64,000 nt of DNA from Litchfieldella anticariensis FP35 = DSM 16096 (GTDB lineage Bacteria; Pseudomonadota; Gammaproteobacteria; Pseudomonadales; Halomonadaceae), in contig NZ_KE332392.1 of NCBI RefSeq assembly GCF_000409775.1, forward strand, positions 412,459 to 476,458. The letters are read 5' to 3'. Positions 9,301 to 20,910 of the stretch are shown piece after piece. The notes beneath the pieces are model-generated. The model did no database searches. It worked only from the letters and a program-made list of their open reading frames with translations, and was not told the DNA's origin. Numbering within the stretch: position 1 is the first letter of the stretch; the number at the start of each line of letters is the position of its first letter. The translations under genes were made by a program, and so were the position numbers.

Positions 9301-9413
9301 AACCTCCATGATGTTGCCGAGGTGTGCCCGAGCGTGCACCCGCAAGATATCGTGTTCACCGTGCTGCCGCGCATTGCGGCATGCCCAAGATCATGAGAGG
9401 TTGCCAAGCCGCG

Positions 9414-10325
9414 ATGCTTTCTCCCGAGCGACAGACTCACCTCAAGCAGTTGGAAGCGGAGTCGATTCATATCATCCGCGAAGTCGCTGCCGAGTTCCGT
9501 AATCCCGTCATGCTGTACTCCATCGGCAAGGATTCCTCGGTGATGCTGCACCTGGCGCGCAAGGCCTTCTATCCCGGCACGCCGCCGTTCCCGTTGATGC
9601 ACGTCAACACCACCTGGAAGTTCCGCGAGATGATCGAGTTCCGCAACCGCATGGCGGCGGAGGTGGGCATGGAACTGATCGAGCACATCAATCAGGAAGG
9701 CGTGGCGGCGGGCATCAACCCCTTCGACCACGGCAGCGCCAAGTACACCGACATCATGAAGACCCAGGCGCTCAAGCAGGCGCTGGACCAGCACGGCTTC
9801 GATGCCGCCTTCGGCGGGGCGCGGCGCGACGAGGAAGCCTCACGGGCCAAGGAGCGGGTCTACTCGTTCCGTGACAAGTATCACCGCTGGGACCCCAAGA
9901 ACCAGCGCCCGGAGCTGTGGAACGTCTACAACGCCAAGGTCAACAAGGGCGAGTCGATCCGCGTGTTCCCGCTCTCCAACTGGACCGAGCTGGATATCTG
10001 GCAGTACATCTACCTCGAGTCGATCCCCATCGTGCCGCTGTACTACGCCGCGCCGCGCCCGGTGGTCGAGCGCGACGGCATGCAGATCATGGTCGACGAC
10101 GAGCGCCTGCCGCTGGAACCGGGCGAGGTGCCGGAGGAGAAGTGGGTGCGCTTCCGCACGCTGGGCTGCTACCCGCTGACCGGGGCGGTGGAATCCAAGG
10201 CTGCCACGCTGCCCGAGATCATCCAGGAGATGCTGCTCACACGGACCAGCGAACGCTCCGGCCGCGCCATCGACCATGACCAGGCTGGGTCGATGGAGAA
10301 GAAAAAGCGCGAAGGGTACTTCTGA
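9414..10325 (+). CDS. cysD: sulfate adenylyltransferase subunit 2 CysD
   Basis: Catalytic subunit of the CysDN ATP sulfurylase, which makes adenosine 5'-phosphosulfate from ATP and sulfate, the first step of assimilatory sulfate reduction. The 303-residue product has the PP-loop YSIGKDSSV (about residues 39-47) and family segments [25 protein letters not shown] and the C-terminal [14 protein letters not shown]. coli CysD is 302 residues. ATG 9414 best matches family length; an upstream in-frame ATG (9393) exists. The third codon position is strongly G/C-biased compared with neighbours, which fits high expression or a different origin. It is separated from cysN by 182 bases holding heptad repeats. 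Confidence 0.95.
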   Translation: MLSPERQTHLKQLEAESIHIIREVAAEFRNPVMLYSIGKDSSVMLHLARKAFYPGTPPFPLMHVNTTWKFREMIEFRNRMAAEVGMELIEHINQEGVAAGINPFDHGSAKYTDIMKTQALKQALDQHGFDAAFGGARRDEEASRAKERVYSFRDKYHRWDPKNQRPELWNVYNAKVNKGESIRVFPLSNWTELDIWQYIYLESIPIVPLYYAAPRPVVERDGMQIMVDDERLPLEPGEVPEEKWVRFRTLGCYPLTGAVESKAATLPEIIQEMLLTRTSERSGRAIDHDQAGSMEKKKREGYF

Positions 10326-10480
10326 GCTACGAGCTACGAGCTACGAGCTATGAGCTATGAGCTATGAGCTGGATATTGAGACTCGTAGCCTCCGAGAAGC
10401 ACTCGCCATTAACGATACCCGCCAAACATGAAGAGAGCACGGCCTGCTCGTAGCCCGCCGCTCGGAGCTCGCAGCGCTCG
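10324..10480. repeat. inverted heptad-repeat array, subfamily I, between cysD and cysN
   Basis: Directly at the cysD stop codon begin seven 7-bp units: GAGCTAC three times, GAGCTAT three times and GAGCTGG (10324-10372). About 75 bases later comes an oppositely oriented set of 7-bp units: GCTCGTA, GCCCGCC, GCTCGGA, GCTCGCA, GCGCTCG (10446-10480). GCTCGTA is the reverse complement of a phase of GAGCTAC, so the two sides can pair. The same design occurs after parC at 23162. Confidence 0.8.
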
Positions 10481-10507
10481 TGTTCTTCACCAGGATGGAG
10501 AAAACCT

Positions 10508-11935
10508 GTGTCACACCAATCAGCCCTTATCTCGGAAAACATCGAAGCCTACCTCCAGGAACACGAGAACAAGGACCTGCTGCGCTTCATCACCTGTGGC
10601 AGTGTCGACGACGGCAAGTCGACGCTGATCGGGCGGTTGCTGCACGATTCGAAGATGATCTACGAGGATCAGCTCGCCGCCATCACCCAGGCCTCGAAGA
10701 CCAGCGGCACCACCGGCGATGCCGTGGACCTGGCCTTGCTGGTCGATGGGCTGCAGTCGGAGCGTGAGCAGGGCATCACCATCGATGTTGCCTACCGCTT
10801 CTTCTCCACCGACAAGCGCAAGTTCATCATCGCCGACACCCCGGGGCACGAGCAGTACACGCGTAACATGGCCACCGGGGCCTCGACGGCGAGCCTGGCG
10901 GTGATCCTGATCGACGCGCGCTACGGGGTACAGACCCAGACCCGGCGGCACAGCTTCATCGCCGACCTGCTGGGTATCCAGCACCTGGTGATCGCGGTCA
11001 ACAAGATGGACCTGGTCGACTTCTCGCACGACCGTTTCGACGAGATCGTCGCCGACTACCGGGCCTTTGCCGAGAACCTCAATGCCCGCGATATCCGCTT
11101 CGTGCCGATGTCGGCGCTGGAAGGCGATAACGTGGTCAACCCGAGCGAGCGTACCCCTTGGTATGAGGGCCCGGCGTTGCTCGAACTGCTGGAAACGGTG
11201 GAGATCGCTCACGACAGCAACCTTCGCGACTTGCGTTTGCCGGTGCAGTACGTCAACCGGCCCAATCTGGACTTCCGCGGCTACTGCGGCACGCTGGCCG
11301 CCGGTATCCTGCGCCCGGGCCAGGCGGTCAAGGCCTTGCCGTCGGGCAAGCGTTCGACGGTCGAACGCATCGTCACCTACGACGGTGACCTGGAAGCCGC
11401 CTATCCGGGGCAGGCGATCACCGTGACATTGCACGATGAGATCGACATCTCGCGTGGCGACTGGCTGGTCGCGGCCAATGCCGAGGTGCCGCTATCCAAT
11501 GCCTTCACGGCCGATATCGTGTGGATGCACGACACGGCCCTGGAACCCGGCAAGCTCTATGACTTCAAGCTGGCGACCCGCGACCTGTCCGGCGAGATCC
11601 GTGCCATCGACTACCAGATCGATGTCAACACCCTGGAGCGGCATCCCACGGATTCGCTGGCGCTGAATGCCATCGCCCATTGCGAGGTCGAGCTGACCGC
11701 CGAGATCCCGCTAGACGATTACCGCAAAAGCCCGGGGACCGGCAGTTTCATCGTCGTCGACCGCCTGACCAACGTGACGGTGGGGGCGGGGATGATCCGC
11801 GGTGCGACCCAGGCCTCAGACGGCAAGCGTGAGCAGGTCGACTGGCAAGCCTTCGAGGTCGAGCTGAACGCCCTGATTCGCAAGCATTTCCCGCACTGGG
11901 AAGCCAAGGATGTACGCGACCTGCTGAAGCGTTAA
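10508..11935 (+). CDS. cysN: sulfate adenylyltransferase subunit 1 CysN
   Basis: GTPase subunit that couples GTP hydrolysis to APS synthesis by CysD. The 475-residue protein has the EF-Tu-like GTPase motifs [10 protein letters not shown] (G1), DTPGHEQY (G3) and NKMDL (G4), followed by beta-barrel domains. It ends without a CysC (APS kinase) domain, as in E. coli CysN (475 aa) and unlike the CysNC fusions of many pseudomonads. The start is GTG 10508, preceded by AGGATGGAG. It belongs with cysD despite the repeat-filled gap. Confidence 0.95.
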   Translation: MSHQSALISENIEAYLQEHENKDLLRFITCGSVDDGKSTLIGRLLHDSKMIYEDQLAAITQASKTSGTTGDAVDLALLVDGLQSEREQGITIDVAYRFFSTDKRKFIIADTPGHEQYTRNMATGASTASLAVILIDARYGVQTQTRRHSFIADLLGIQHLVIAVNKMDLVDFSHDRFDEIVADYRAFAENLNARDIRFVPMSALEGDNVVNPSERTPWYEGPALLELLETVEIAHDSNLRDLRLPVQYVNRPNLDFRGYCGTLAAGILRPGQAVKALPSGKRSTVERIVTYDGDLEAAYPGQAITVTLHDEIDISRGDWLVAANAEVPLSNAFTADIVWMHDTALEPGKLYDFKLATRDLSGEIRAIDYQIDVNTLERHPTDSLALNAIAHCEVELTAEIPLDDYRKSPGTGSFIVVDRLTNVTVGAGMIRGATQASDGKREQVDWQAFEVELNALIRKHFPHWEAKDVRDLLKR

Positions 11936-12095
11936 GGTTTGTCTGAAAACTGCCTGCGCTCGCCCATACGGCGTTAAAAATCAGCTCGTGCGCGAGTCCG
12001 ATCAAAATGCTCATTTACAACCACGTAGACTCCGCTTTTTCGCTGATTTTTGCCTTGTCTGGCCATCGCTCGACGACTTTTCAGACGAAACCTAA
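11934..12095. repeat. ~160-bp terminal-inverted-repeat hairpin element, copy 1 (after cysN)
   Basis: It begins in the cysN stop codon. The left end AAGGTTTGTCTGAAAA (11934-11949) is nearly the reverse complement of the right end TTTTCAGACGAAACCTAA (12078-12095). Inner arms also pair (GTTAAAAATCAGC with GCTGATTTTTGCC). The core shares TACGGCGTTAAAAA, ATGCTCATTTAC, ACTCCGCT and TTTTTGCCTTGTCT with the element after efp at 32835. No coding potential; it looks like a small non-autonomous repeat. Confidence 0.75.
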
Positions 12096-12119
12096 GGTTT
12101 AGCTGCCATTGCCACATCC

Positions 12120-12151
12120 GCAGCCCCGGGATCGTGAGATCCCGGGGCTGC
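12120..12151 (+). terminator. stem-loop terminator candidate downstream of cysN
   Basis: A perfect 14-bp GC-rich stem (12120-12133 with 12138-12151) with a GTGA loop, followed by TGTCTT. The T-run is weak, but the stem is very stable and lies between cysN and the next gene. Confidence 0.6.
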
Positions 12152-12211
12152 TGTCTTGAACCTTGGGAGCTACTCTGAGTCGGAGTTGCCAGGGACGAGG
12201 TTCATCTCATC

Positions 12212-12886
12212 ATGATTATCATCGCTGTCATTGTGCTGCTGTTGCTGTTCATCCTGCCGAATGTCTGGGCCAAGTGGGTGCTTCAACGATACTCCCGCCC
12301 ACGTGATGACTATCCAGGCTCCGGCGGTGAGCTGGCCAGGCATCTGGTCGAGCGCTTGGGTCTGGAAGGCGTGACAGTGGAGGTTACCGAGCACGGTGAC
12401 CACTACGATCCCACTTCGCGCAAGGTGCGCCTTTCCGCAGAGAATTTCGAGGGACGCTCGCTGACGGCGGTGACCGTGGCTGCCCATGAGGTGGGACATG
12501 CGATCCAGCATCATCATGGCTATCAGCCACTGCTGATGCGCACCCGCCTGGTGGGGATCGCGCAGAGTGCAGAGAAGTTGGGTGCCGGCTTGATGATGGC
12601 CGCACCGTTGCTGTTCCTGCTCGCCCGTACACCAGGTGGCACGGTATTGATGGTGATGGCTGCTGTCCTCAGTTTCGGTACCGCGGCGCTAGTGCATCTG
12701 ATCACCCTGCCGGTCGAGTTCGATGCCAGCTATCAGCGCGCCTTGCCACTGCTTAAGGGGTATCTCCCACCTTACGACATGCCGGCCGCTCGCCACTTGC
12801 TCACCGCCTGTGCCTTCACCTATGTGGCCGCATCGCTGGCCAGCATCCTCAGTCTGGGCAGATGGCTGGTGATTCTGCGGCGCTGA
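12212..12886 (+). CDS. membrane zinc metallopeptidase, YugP-like
   Basis: The 224-residue membrane protein begins with a hydrophobic segment (residues 1-18), carries a zinc-protease motif AAHEVGHAIQH (HEVGH about residues 92-96), and has two further hydrophobic segments (LMMAAPLLFLLA; VLMVMAAVLSFGTAALVHL) before the segment LPVEFDASYQRAL typical of this family. YugP-like proteins are putative membrane-bound zinc proteases of unknown substrate. It stands alone between the cysN terminator and a REP-like cluster. Confidence 0.8.
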   Translation: MIIIAVIVLLLLFILPNVWAKWVLQRYSRPRDDYPGSGGELARHLVERLGLEGVTVEVTEHGDHYDPTSRKVRLSAENFEGRSLTAVTVAAHEVGHAIQHHHGYQPLLMRTRLVGIAQSAEKLGAGLMMAAPLLFLLARTPGGTVLMVMAAVLSFGTAALVHLITLPVEFDASYQRALPLLKGYLPPYDMPAARHLLTACAFTYVAASLASILSLGRWLVILRR

Positions 12887-12891
12887 CATGG

Positions 12892-13019
12892 GGCGCCTAC
12901 GGCGCCAATCGCGCAGAAGATCTGTGCTCCCACGAGGATTGGGCGGTCTTGCCTAAGTGTTGGGAACGAAGCCGGCCTGGCGGCCGGATCGCGCAGAGAA
13001 TCTGCGCTCCCACCAGAGG
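12892..13019. repeat. two REP-like units in direct orientation
   Basis: Two related units, at 12892-12936 and 12974-13019, each combine a small GC hairpin (GGCGCC-TAC-GGCGCC in the first) with ATCGCGCAGA-N3-TCTGYGCTCCCAC. The second half is itself palindromic (GCGCAGA/TCTGCGC). Related units occur at 35013-35100. The layout resembles REP palindromes of pseudomonads. Confidence 0.65.
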
Positions 13020-13074
13020 GCGACTTACCGGGAGGGGGGGCAGCTTGTTGCGCGATAGGGGGTGGTCTTGACGG

Positions 13075-14058
13075 TCAGGGCTTGTTGGCCACCAGCACCG
13101 CGCGTCGCGGCGCGGGGTATCCCTCCAGGGTGCGGCTGCGGTCCTCGGGGTCGAGGAAGTCGGCCAGTGACTGGAAGGTCATCCATTGTGTCGCGCGTTG
13201 CTCGTCCAGGCTAGTGACCGCTTCATCCACTACCCGTACGTTATCGAAGCCGCAGCGTGTCAACCATTGGCTCAGTGCGCTAGACGAGGGCAGGAAATAG
13301 ACATTGGGCATCGCCGCGTAGCGTTCCCCAGGCAGCAGTACGGTGGTTTCATCGCCATCCACTACCAGTGTCTCCAGCACCAGTTCACCACCCGGGCGCA
13401 GGGCGTCCTTGAGTTGTTGGATATGCTCCAGCGGCGATGGGCGATGGTAGAGCACGCCCATTGAGAATACCGTATCGAAGGCCTCGAGCTTGGCGGGCAC
13501 GTCTTCGATGCCCACCGGCAGGAAGTGTGTGCATCCGCCATCGGCATCGCCCACGAAGTGACGCACCGCATGAAATTGATAGTAGAAGCGTGGTGAGGGG
13601 TCGATGACCAGCACGAAGGCAGCACCGGCACCGGCCATTCGCCAGGCGTGGTAGCCGCTGCCGCCACCCACGTCGAGGACCCGACGGCCCGGGAGCGGAG
13701 AGAGGTGCGGAGCGACTCGCTGCCATTTCCAGTCCGAACGCCACTCGGTGTCAATATGAATTCCACCCAGTGAATAGGGGCCTTTGCGCCATGGAGCGAG
13801 CTTGCGCAGCAGGTTCTCGCTCTGGCGACGCTGGGCATCGCTCAACGGTAGCTCCACCGTGACAGTATCGTGATCGAGCCACACTTGTCTCTCGGTAGGT
13901 AGTGCCGGCAGCTTGGCAACTGCTTTCTCCCAGGCCGGCAGGTCACCGTAACGCTTGCGGTCGAGGCCCCGTGCCAGTTGCTCGGGCAGCCTGGACAGCC
14001 AGGTATCGAGGCCCTGATCGACGAAGGCGTGGTAGAGGTCGCGATGAGAAGACTTCAT
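13075..14058 (-). CDS. cmoB: tRNA U34 carboxymethyltransferase CmoB
   Basis: Transfers the carboxymethyl group of carboxy-SAM (made by CmoA) to 5-hydroxyuridine at tRNA position 34, giving cmo5U. The 327-residue product (E. coli 323) has the segment TEWRSDWKWQRVAPHL, the SAM-fold motif RRVLDVGGGSGYHAWRM (about residues 125-141) and FDTVFSMGVLYHRPSPLEH. The region upstream of its ATG is an inverted-repeat-bounded element whose end supplies the AGG of its ribosome binding site. cmoA lies on the same strand upstream, separated by a PLD-family gene. Confidence 0.94.
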   Translation of the reverse strand: MKSSHRDLYHAFVDQGLDTWLSRLPEQLARGLDRKRYGDLPAWEKAVAKLPALPTERQVWLDHDTVTVELPLSDAQRRQSENLLRKLAPWRKGPYSLGGIHIDTEWRSDWKWQRVAPHLSPLPGRRVLDVGGGSGYHAWRMAGAGAAFVLVIDPSPRFYYQFHAVRHFVGDADGGCTHFLPVGIEDVPAKLEAFDTVFSMGVLYHRPSPLEHIQQLKDALRPGGELVLETLVVDGDETTVLLPGERYAAMPNVYFLPSSSALSQWLTRCGFDNVRVVDEAVTSLDEQRATQWMTFQSLADFLDPEDRSRTLEGYPAPRRAVLVANKP

Positions 14059-14063
14059 TCTTA

Positions 14064-14209
14064 CCTAGGCATGTGCTGAAAACGTAACGAGCGCAGGCAG
14101 GTCGGTTACCGCCGAAGCGCAGGGACCGCAGTGTACATGAGAGTACATGAGGATGCCGAGCATCGCCGGTGGCCGAGATGCCAAGCGCAGTAGTTTTCAG
14201 CCTGCCTAG
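14064..14209. repeat. inverted-repeat-bounded intergenic element between the PLD gene and cmoB
   Basis: The ends CCTAGGCATGTGCTGAAAAC (14064-14083) and GTTTTCAGCCTGCCTAG (14193-14209) are near-complementary inverted repeats. Inside are short direct repeats (GTACATGAGAGTACATGAG) and repeated AGCGCAG motifs. The right end overlaps the stop codon of the PLD gene and the left end abuts cmoB. It shares the CTGAAAA/TTTTCAG end theme with the elements at 11934 and 32835 but not their core. Confidence 0.65.
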
Positions 14210-15636
14210 AATGTTGACCAGCCGGTGGCTTCCAGCCACCGATACCGCCAGTAACGCCAACGCGATGGGTCGGCATGGACATCGAACGATAGGCTGAATT
14301 GCTCGCCGTCATGGTTATGCCAGTGGCGCTCGAAGGTGGCCTGGAAATCCAGAATGATGGGATGATCCTGGGCGGCATCGAGCTGTACATCGGCTTCCAA
14401 GTTAAGATCGTTGAGACTGCGGCGGGTGAAATTGGCTGAGCCGAGTAGCAATTCGGCCGGACGAGAACCACCGCTTCTCAGTAGTACCTTGCTATGCGCC
14501 TGTTCGCCGCGGGTATCGTACCAACGAATGGGGACTCCTGCCTGGTGTAGTTCATAAGCTGCCTGGCGATTGGGAATGCCGGGGCTCTTGTGGCCGAAGT
14601 GTGTCTCGTTGGGATCGAGCAGCAGGCGGATCGCGACGCCCCGCCGCTGAGCGCTCATTAGAGCCCGAATCACGTCGCGATGGGACAGAAACAGCACCGC
14701 GATATCCAGTCGCTCGCCGCCACGCGCGTGGCGGATGATATCCAACAGAGCACGGCGAATGGCACCTTCGGTCAAGACCCTGAACCGTGGCAGGCATGAG
14801 GGCTCATTGGTAGTGGGCAAAGGTGTGGGATAGGAGCCGAGAGAGGATAACCCCGACCATTCTGCCAAGGCCAATTCCGAGGCAAGCAGGTCGAGGGCGG
14901 CTGGGCCGGCAAAGCGTATGGCGGCGTCGAGGTAATCGCTACTGCCGTCGTCGACATTGGAGGAACTGACCATGGCGATCCAGTCGTCGCCATGATCCAC
15001 CACCAATGTCTTGCGGTGGTTGGCGTTGAAGTTGAGCGTTGCCAGATAGCTGCGCAAAGACACCTTGCCCGGCCCCAGTGGGTTGGGCAACCAGCCGTGA
15101 CGGGACGTGTTGCCCAGCCAATAGAAAACCAATCTCCACAGGGCGGACCAGGACGGGTTGGGATCACGGCTCCTCGTCAGATCAGTGATCACGACCCGGA
15201 TGCCGGCTTGTCGCATAGCATCGAAATGTGGCGTTGCGCGACCACCATAGACGCTATTGATGGGGTCGGTGATCAGTATGATTTCGAGATCGGGCACTTC
15301 GGCCTTGCGACGTAGTAGTGCATCGCGCAGTTGCTGGGCCAGCGGGCGGTAGCAGTCGTGATTTTCCCCGGGAACATTGAATTGGAAGATATCGAGTACC
15401 ACCAGGCGCTGGGCCTGGGCGATCAGGCGGAAGATCTCGTCGAAAATTGCCTGGCGGCAGTGCCATTCACCTTGAATGTCGCGATAGCTTTCATCGATCA
15501 GTAGACGCAGGTCGTGAGCTTCCCGCCAGGGAGATGTCATGCCCAGACCGGGGGGCAAGGGTTTGTGGCTATGCCACCAGCCGGTGGCCAGCAAAACGGC
15601 CAACAGCACAACGATCACACTGATGGTCAGTGCCAC
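14206..15636 (-). CDS. phospholipase D-like (HKD) family protein, membrane-anchored
   Basis: The 476-residue protein has an N-terminal hydrophobic anchor (residues 3-20) and two PLD-type catalytic regions: NHRKTLVVD...SSSNVDDGSSDY (about residue 208) and HSKVLLRS...LLGSANFTRRSLNDLNLE (about residue 380). The first motif is complete (HxKxxxxD); in the second the Asp position is Ser, while the downstream GSANFT is intact. Such enzymes include cardiolipin synthases and phospholipases; the substrate here cannot be assigned. It sits between cmoA and cmoB, which are adjacent in E. coli. Confidence 0.8.
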   Translation of the reverse strand: MALTISVIVVLLAVLLATGWWHSHKPLPPGLGMTSPWREAHDLRLLIDESYRDIQGEWHCRQAIFDEIFRLIAQAQRLVVLDIFQFNVPGENHDCYRPLAQQLRDALLRRKAEVPDLEIILITDPINSVYGGRATPHFDAMRQAGIRVVITDLTRSRDPNPSWSALWRLVFYWLGNTSRHGWLPNPLGPGKVSLRSYLATLNFNANHRKTLVVDHGDDWIAMVSSSNVDDGSSDYLDAAIRFAGPAALDLLASELALAEWSGLSSLGSYPTPLPTTNEPSCLPRFRVLTEGAIRRALLDIIRHARGGERLDIAVLFLSHRDVIRALMSAQRRGVAIRLLLDPNETHFGHKSPGIPNRQAAYELHQAGVPIRWYDTRGEQAHSKVLLRSGGSRPAELLLGSANFTRRSLNDLNLEADVQLDAAQDHPIILDFQATFERHWHNHDGEQFSLSFDVHADPSRWRYWRYRWLEATGWSTF

Positions 15637-15666
15637 TCAGTATCTCCATCGCCATTTAAGACAAGC

Positions 15667-16407
15667 CTAGTTCTTGAAGGCGATCAACGAGGCAAAGTTC
15701 AAATACTGAAACCACGTCTGGCTGCGTGGAAAGCCGGCGCGGGCGAGGCGCGCATGATGGGCCTCGAGGGTATCGGGGATTAGCACGTTTTCCAGCGCGG
15801 TGCGTTTCTGGCTGATTTCCAGTTCGCTGTAGCCGTTGGCGCGCTTGAAGTCATGATAGCGTTCCACCAGCCAGGCATTTTCTTCTTCGTCGGCAGCGAC
15901 GATCTTCTCGGACAACACCAGCACGCCACCAGGTTCGAGTGCTTCATAGAGTTTTTCGATCACGGCATCACGATCTGATGGAGCCAGGAACTGCAGCGTG
16001 AAATTGAGCACGATCATGCCTGATGCTCGATAGTTGAAATGGCGGATATCGCCTTCTACCACCTCGATGGCATGATGGGGGCACTCTTGGGCGAAGGTGG
16101 TACGGGCACGCTCGACCATGGCGGGCGACAAGTCCACGCCGGTAAGCGTGAAAGCCTCCGGCGACAGGCGGCCAGCCAAGGCTAGGCCCACTGCGCCGAG
16201 TGAACAACCCAGATCGTAGACATGCGCGCCATGGCGCAGATGGCGTGCTGCGATCACGCCCAGCATGCCGAGTATCTGGCCATAGCCGGGAACCGAGCGG
16301 CGAATCATGTCGGGAAAGCAGGCCACGACCTGCTCATCGAAGGAGAAACTCGCTACGCGGTCCAAGGGTGTCGAAAAGATCGCGTCACGGTAAGATGCGT
16401 CATTCAT
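15667..16407 (-). CDS. cmoA: carboxy-S-adenosyl-L-methionine synthase CmoA
   Basis: Makes carboxy-SAM from SAM and prephenate for use by CmoB. The open frame runs further upstream, but the family starts at MNDASYRDAIFSTP, so I place the start at 16407, giving 246 residues (E. coli 247). Hallmarks are FDEQVVACFPDMIRRSVPGY, the SAM motif VYDLGCSLGAVGLAL and the segment NFTLQFL. It is divergent from pgi, with 91 bases between the starts. cmoM (1811) and cmoB (13075) complete the pathway in this window. Confidence 0.94.
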   Translation of the reverse strand: MNDASYRDAIFSTPLDRVASFSFDEQVVACFPDMIRRSVPGYGQILGMLGVIAARHLRHGAHVYDLGCSLGAVGLALAGRLSPEAFTLTGVDLSPAMVERARTTFAQECPHHAIEVVEGDIRHFNYRASGMIVLNFTLQFLAPSDRDAVIEKLYEALEPGGVLVLSEKIVAADEEENAWLVERYHDFKRANGYSELEISQKRTALENVLIPDTLEAHHARLARAGFPRSQTWFQYLNFASLIAFKN

Positions 16408-16498
16408 GGCATTTGATATGGAATCGGGCCGAAATGGCGTCATTTTACGCCTCGTGCCGCTTGACTGCACGAGGTACCTGTTCAGGGAGAGAGTGACC

Positions 16499-18193
16499 AT
16501 GAGCATGAGTGCCACTATCGACCAGCGTCCCGCCTGGCGCGCATTGCAATCCCATGCCGAGGAAATGCGCAATGTTCATCTGCGCGAACTGTTCGCCGAA
16601 CAGCCGGGACGTTTTGCCCACTTTCAACGGCAGGCAGCGGGCCTTGCGCTGGATCTGTCGAAGCAGCGCTGGAGGCCGAAGACGTTCGAGCTGTTGCTGG
16701 ATCTGGCACGCGAGGCCGAAGTGCCGAGGGCTATAGAAGACCTGCTCTCGGGGGAACGGGTAAATCGCAGCGAAGACCGGCCGGCCCTGCATACTGCCCT
16801 ACGCTTACCGGCGGATGCCAGCCTCGTCGTCGATGGCGAGGATCTGGTGCCAGGGGTGCACCGCTCACTTGCGCGCATGACAACGATGGTCGAGAAGTTT
16901 CACGCCGGCCAGTGGCGGGGTACCACCGGCCAGCCCATTCGCGATGTCGTCAATCTCGGTGTTGGTGGGTCAGACCTCGGGCCACTAATGGTCACCCATG
17001 CACTGGCCGACTACCGGCCGGCCGGTGCATACGAGATCAATGTGCACTTTGCCTCGACCATGGACGGCTCACAGCTTGCCGATTACCTGTCACGGTTCAA
17101 TCCTGAAACGACACTTTTCGTACTGTCGTCGAAGTCCTTCACCACTATCGACACGCTGTCCAATGCGCAGACGGCACGTGACTGGTTATTGTCACGGCTG
17201 GGCGATGCCGAGCGTGAGCTCGCCGTCGAGGTCGATCGCGACCTGGTGATGCGTCAGCACTTCATCGGTGTTTCCGCAAGTCCCAAGAAAATGGCAGAGT
17301 GGGGCATCGCCGAAGCCAATCAGCTGGAATTCTGGGACTGGGTCGGTGGTCGCTATTCGTTATGGGGGGCCATTGGTCTACCCATTGCCTTGGTGATTGG
17401 CATGGAGGGGTTCCGGGAACTGTTGGCCGGCGCCCATGACATGGATCGCCATTTTCGTGAAGCGCCGCTCGAGGACAATCTGCCAGTGCTGTTGGCATTG
17501 GCTGGTATCTGGAATGTCAACTTTCTGGACATTCGGGCACATTCGATTCTGCCCTACGATGGTCGCCTGGAGTATTTCTCGAGCTACCTCGAGCAGTTGG
17601 AAATGGAATCCAATGGCAAGTCGGTGACTCATGACGGTCAGGACGCCTCGTATTCCACCTGTCCCGTGCTATGGGGCCAACTCGGCCCCAACGCCCAGCA
17701 TGCTTTCTATCAGTTGTTGCATCAGGGAACCCAGGCGGTGGAGTGTGATTTCATCGCCCCTCTCAGGCGTTACGACGATGTGACCGACGCCGCAACCCGG
17801 ACACACCTGATGAATCAGCATCGCCTGACATTGGCTAACTGTTTCGCCCAATCGCGTGTGTTGATGCTGGGTGATGACGCCATCGATGAGCCAGGTGAAC
17901 GCCCCAGCCATAAACGGTATCGAGGCAATCAGCCCTCGACGACCCTGCTGCTCGATCGCTTGACACCTCGGACGCTGGGCGCTTTGATCGCGCTCTACGA
18001 ACACAAGGTATTCGTTCAGGCCACCATTTGGGATATCAACCCCTTCGATCAGTGGGGCGTGGAACTGGGCAAGCAGATTGCCGGCGAAACAGAGCGTATC
18101 CTCGCTTCGCATCAGGGGATCGAAACCATGGACGATTCCACCCGAGGGTTGATCGAGGCACTGTGGCGTACCGAAGAAGCCAAGGGTTCTTGA
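16499..18193 (+). CDS. pgi: glucose-6-phosphate isomerase
   Basis: Interconverts glucose-6-phosphate and fructose-6-phosphate. The 564-residue product is close to the bacterial family length (549 in E. coli) and has the sugar-phosphate loop VNLGVGGSDLGP, the signature WDWVGGRYSLWGAIGLP (about residues 279-295) and the C-terminal signature around INPFDQWGVELGK. GGGAGAG precedes ATG 16499; a second in-frame ATG follows 6 bases later. It is a single gene divergent from cmoA and followed by yqiA after 28 bases. Confidence 0.96.
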   Translation: MSMSATIDQRPAWRALQSHAEEMRNVHLRELFAEQPGRFAHFQRQAAGLALDLSKQRWRPKTFELLLDLAREAEVPRAIEDLLSGERVNRSEDRPALHTALRLPADASLVVDGEDLVPGVHRSLARMTTMVEKFHAGQWRGTTGQPIRDVVNLGVGGSDLGPLMVTHALADYRPAGAYEINVHFASTMDGSQLADYLSRFNPETTLFVLSSKSFTTIDTLSNAQTARDWLLSRLGDAERELAVEVDRDLVMRQHFIGVSASPKKMAEWGIAEANQLEFWDWVGGRYSLWGAIGLPIALVIGMEGFRELLAGAHDMDRHFREAPLEDNLPVLLALAGIWNVNFLDIRAHSILPYDGRLEYFSSYLEQLEMESNGKSVTHDGQDASYSTCPVLWGQLGPNAQHAFYQLLHQGTQAVECDFIAPLRRYDDVTDAATRTHLMNQHRLTLANCFAQSRVLMLGDDAIDEPGERPSHKRYRGNQPSTTLLLDRLTPRTLGALIALYEHKVFVQATIWDINPFDQWGVELGKQIAGETERILASHQGIETMDDSTRGLIEALWRTEEAKGS

Positions 18194-18221
18194 TGCTGGC
18201 TATTCATACAGGGGGTGCGTT

Positions 18222-20752
<2,531 letters not shown>

Positions 20753-20845
20753 CCCGGCTTCGCCGGGAGCTTTAAGCCGTAAGCTGTAAGAAAAGCAAAC
20801 CTTTCATGGGGTTACTTTCAGCTTATAGCTTAAAGCTTACAGCTC
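20753..20845. repeat. inverted heptad-repeat element, subfamily II, between parE and parC
   Basis: Straight after the parE stop comes the hairpin CCCGGC-TTC-GCCGGG, then 7-bp units AGCTTTA, AGCCGTA, AGCTGTA (20768-20788), an A-rich spacer, and inverted units GCTTATA, GCTTAAA, GCTTACA (20821-20841). The two sides are near reverse complements. The same plan (C-rich 3-base-loop hairpin, AGCNNTA units, spacer, inverted units) is seen after orn at 37769. Confidence 0.8.
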
Positions 20846-20910
20846 ATCACAGAGGTTGAAGGGGGCGCAGCCCTCGACGATTCCACAAGTGTGAACAAGG
20901 CTACCGTGCT

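Noticed and set aside
10520-11434. 304-codon minus-strand frame opposite cysN
   Set aside because: Antisense shadow of cysN; composition is Gln/His/Arg-rich and without motifs.
12862-13071. 69-codon frame after the YugP-like gene
   Set aside because: It lies across the two REP-like units; its sequence is translated repeat.
14206-15636. PLD-family protein as part of a phage-defence system
   Set aside because: It has a membrane anchor and no nuclease-type partner genes; neighbours are tRNA-modification genes.
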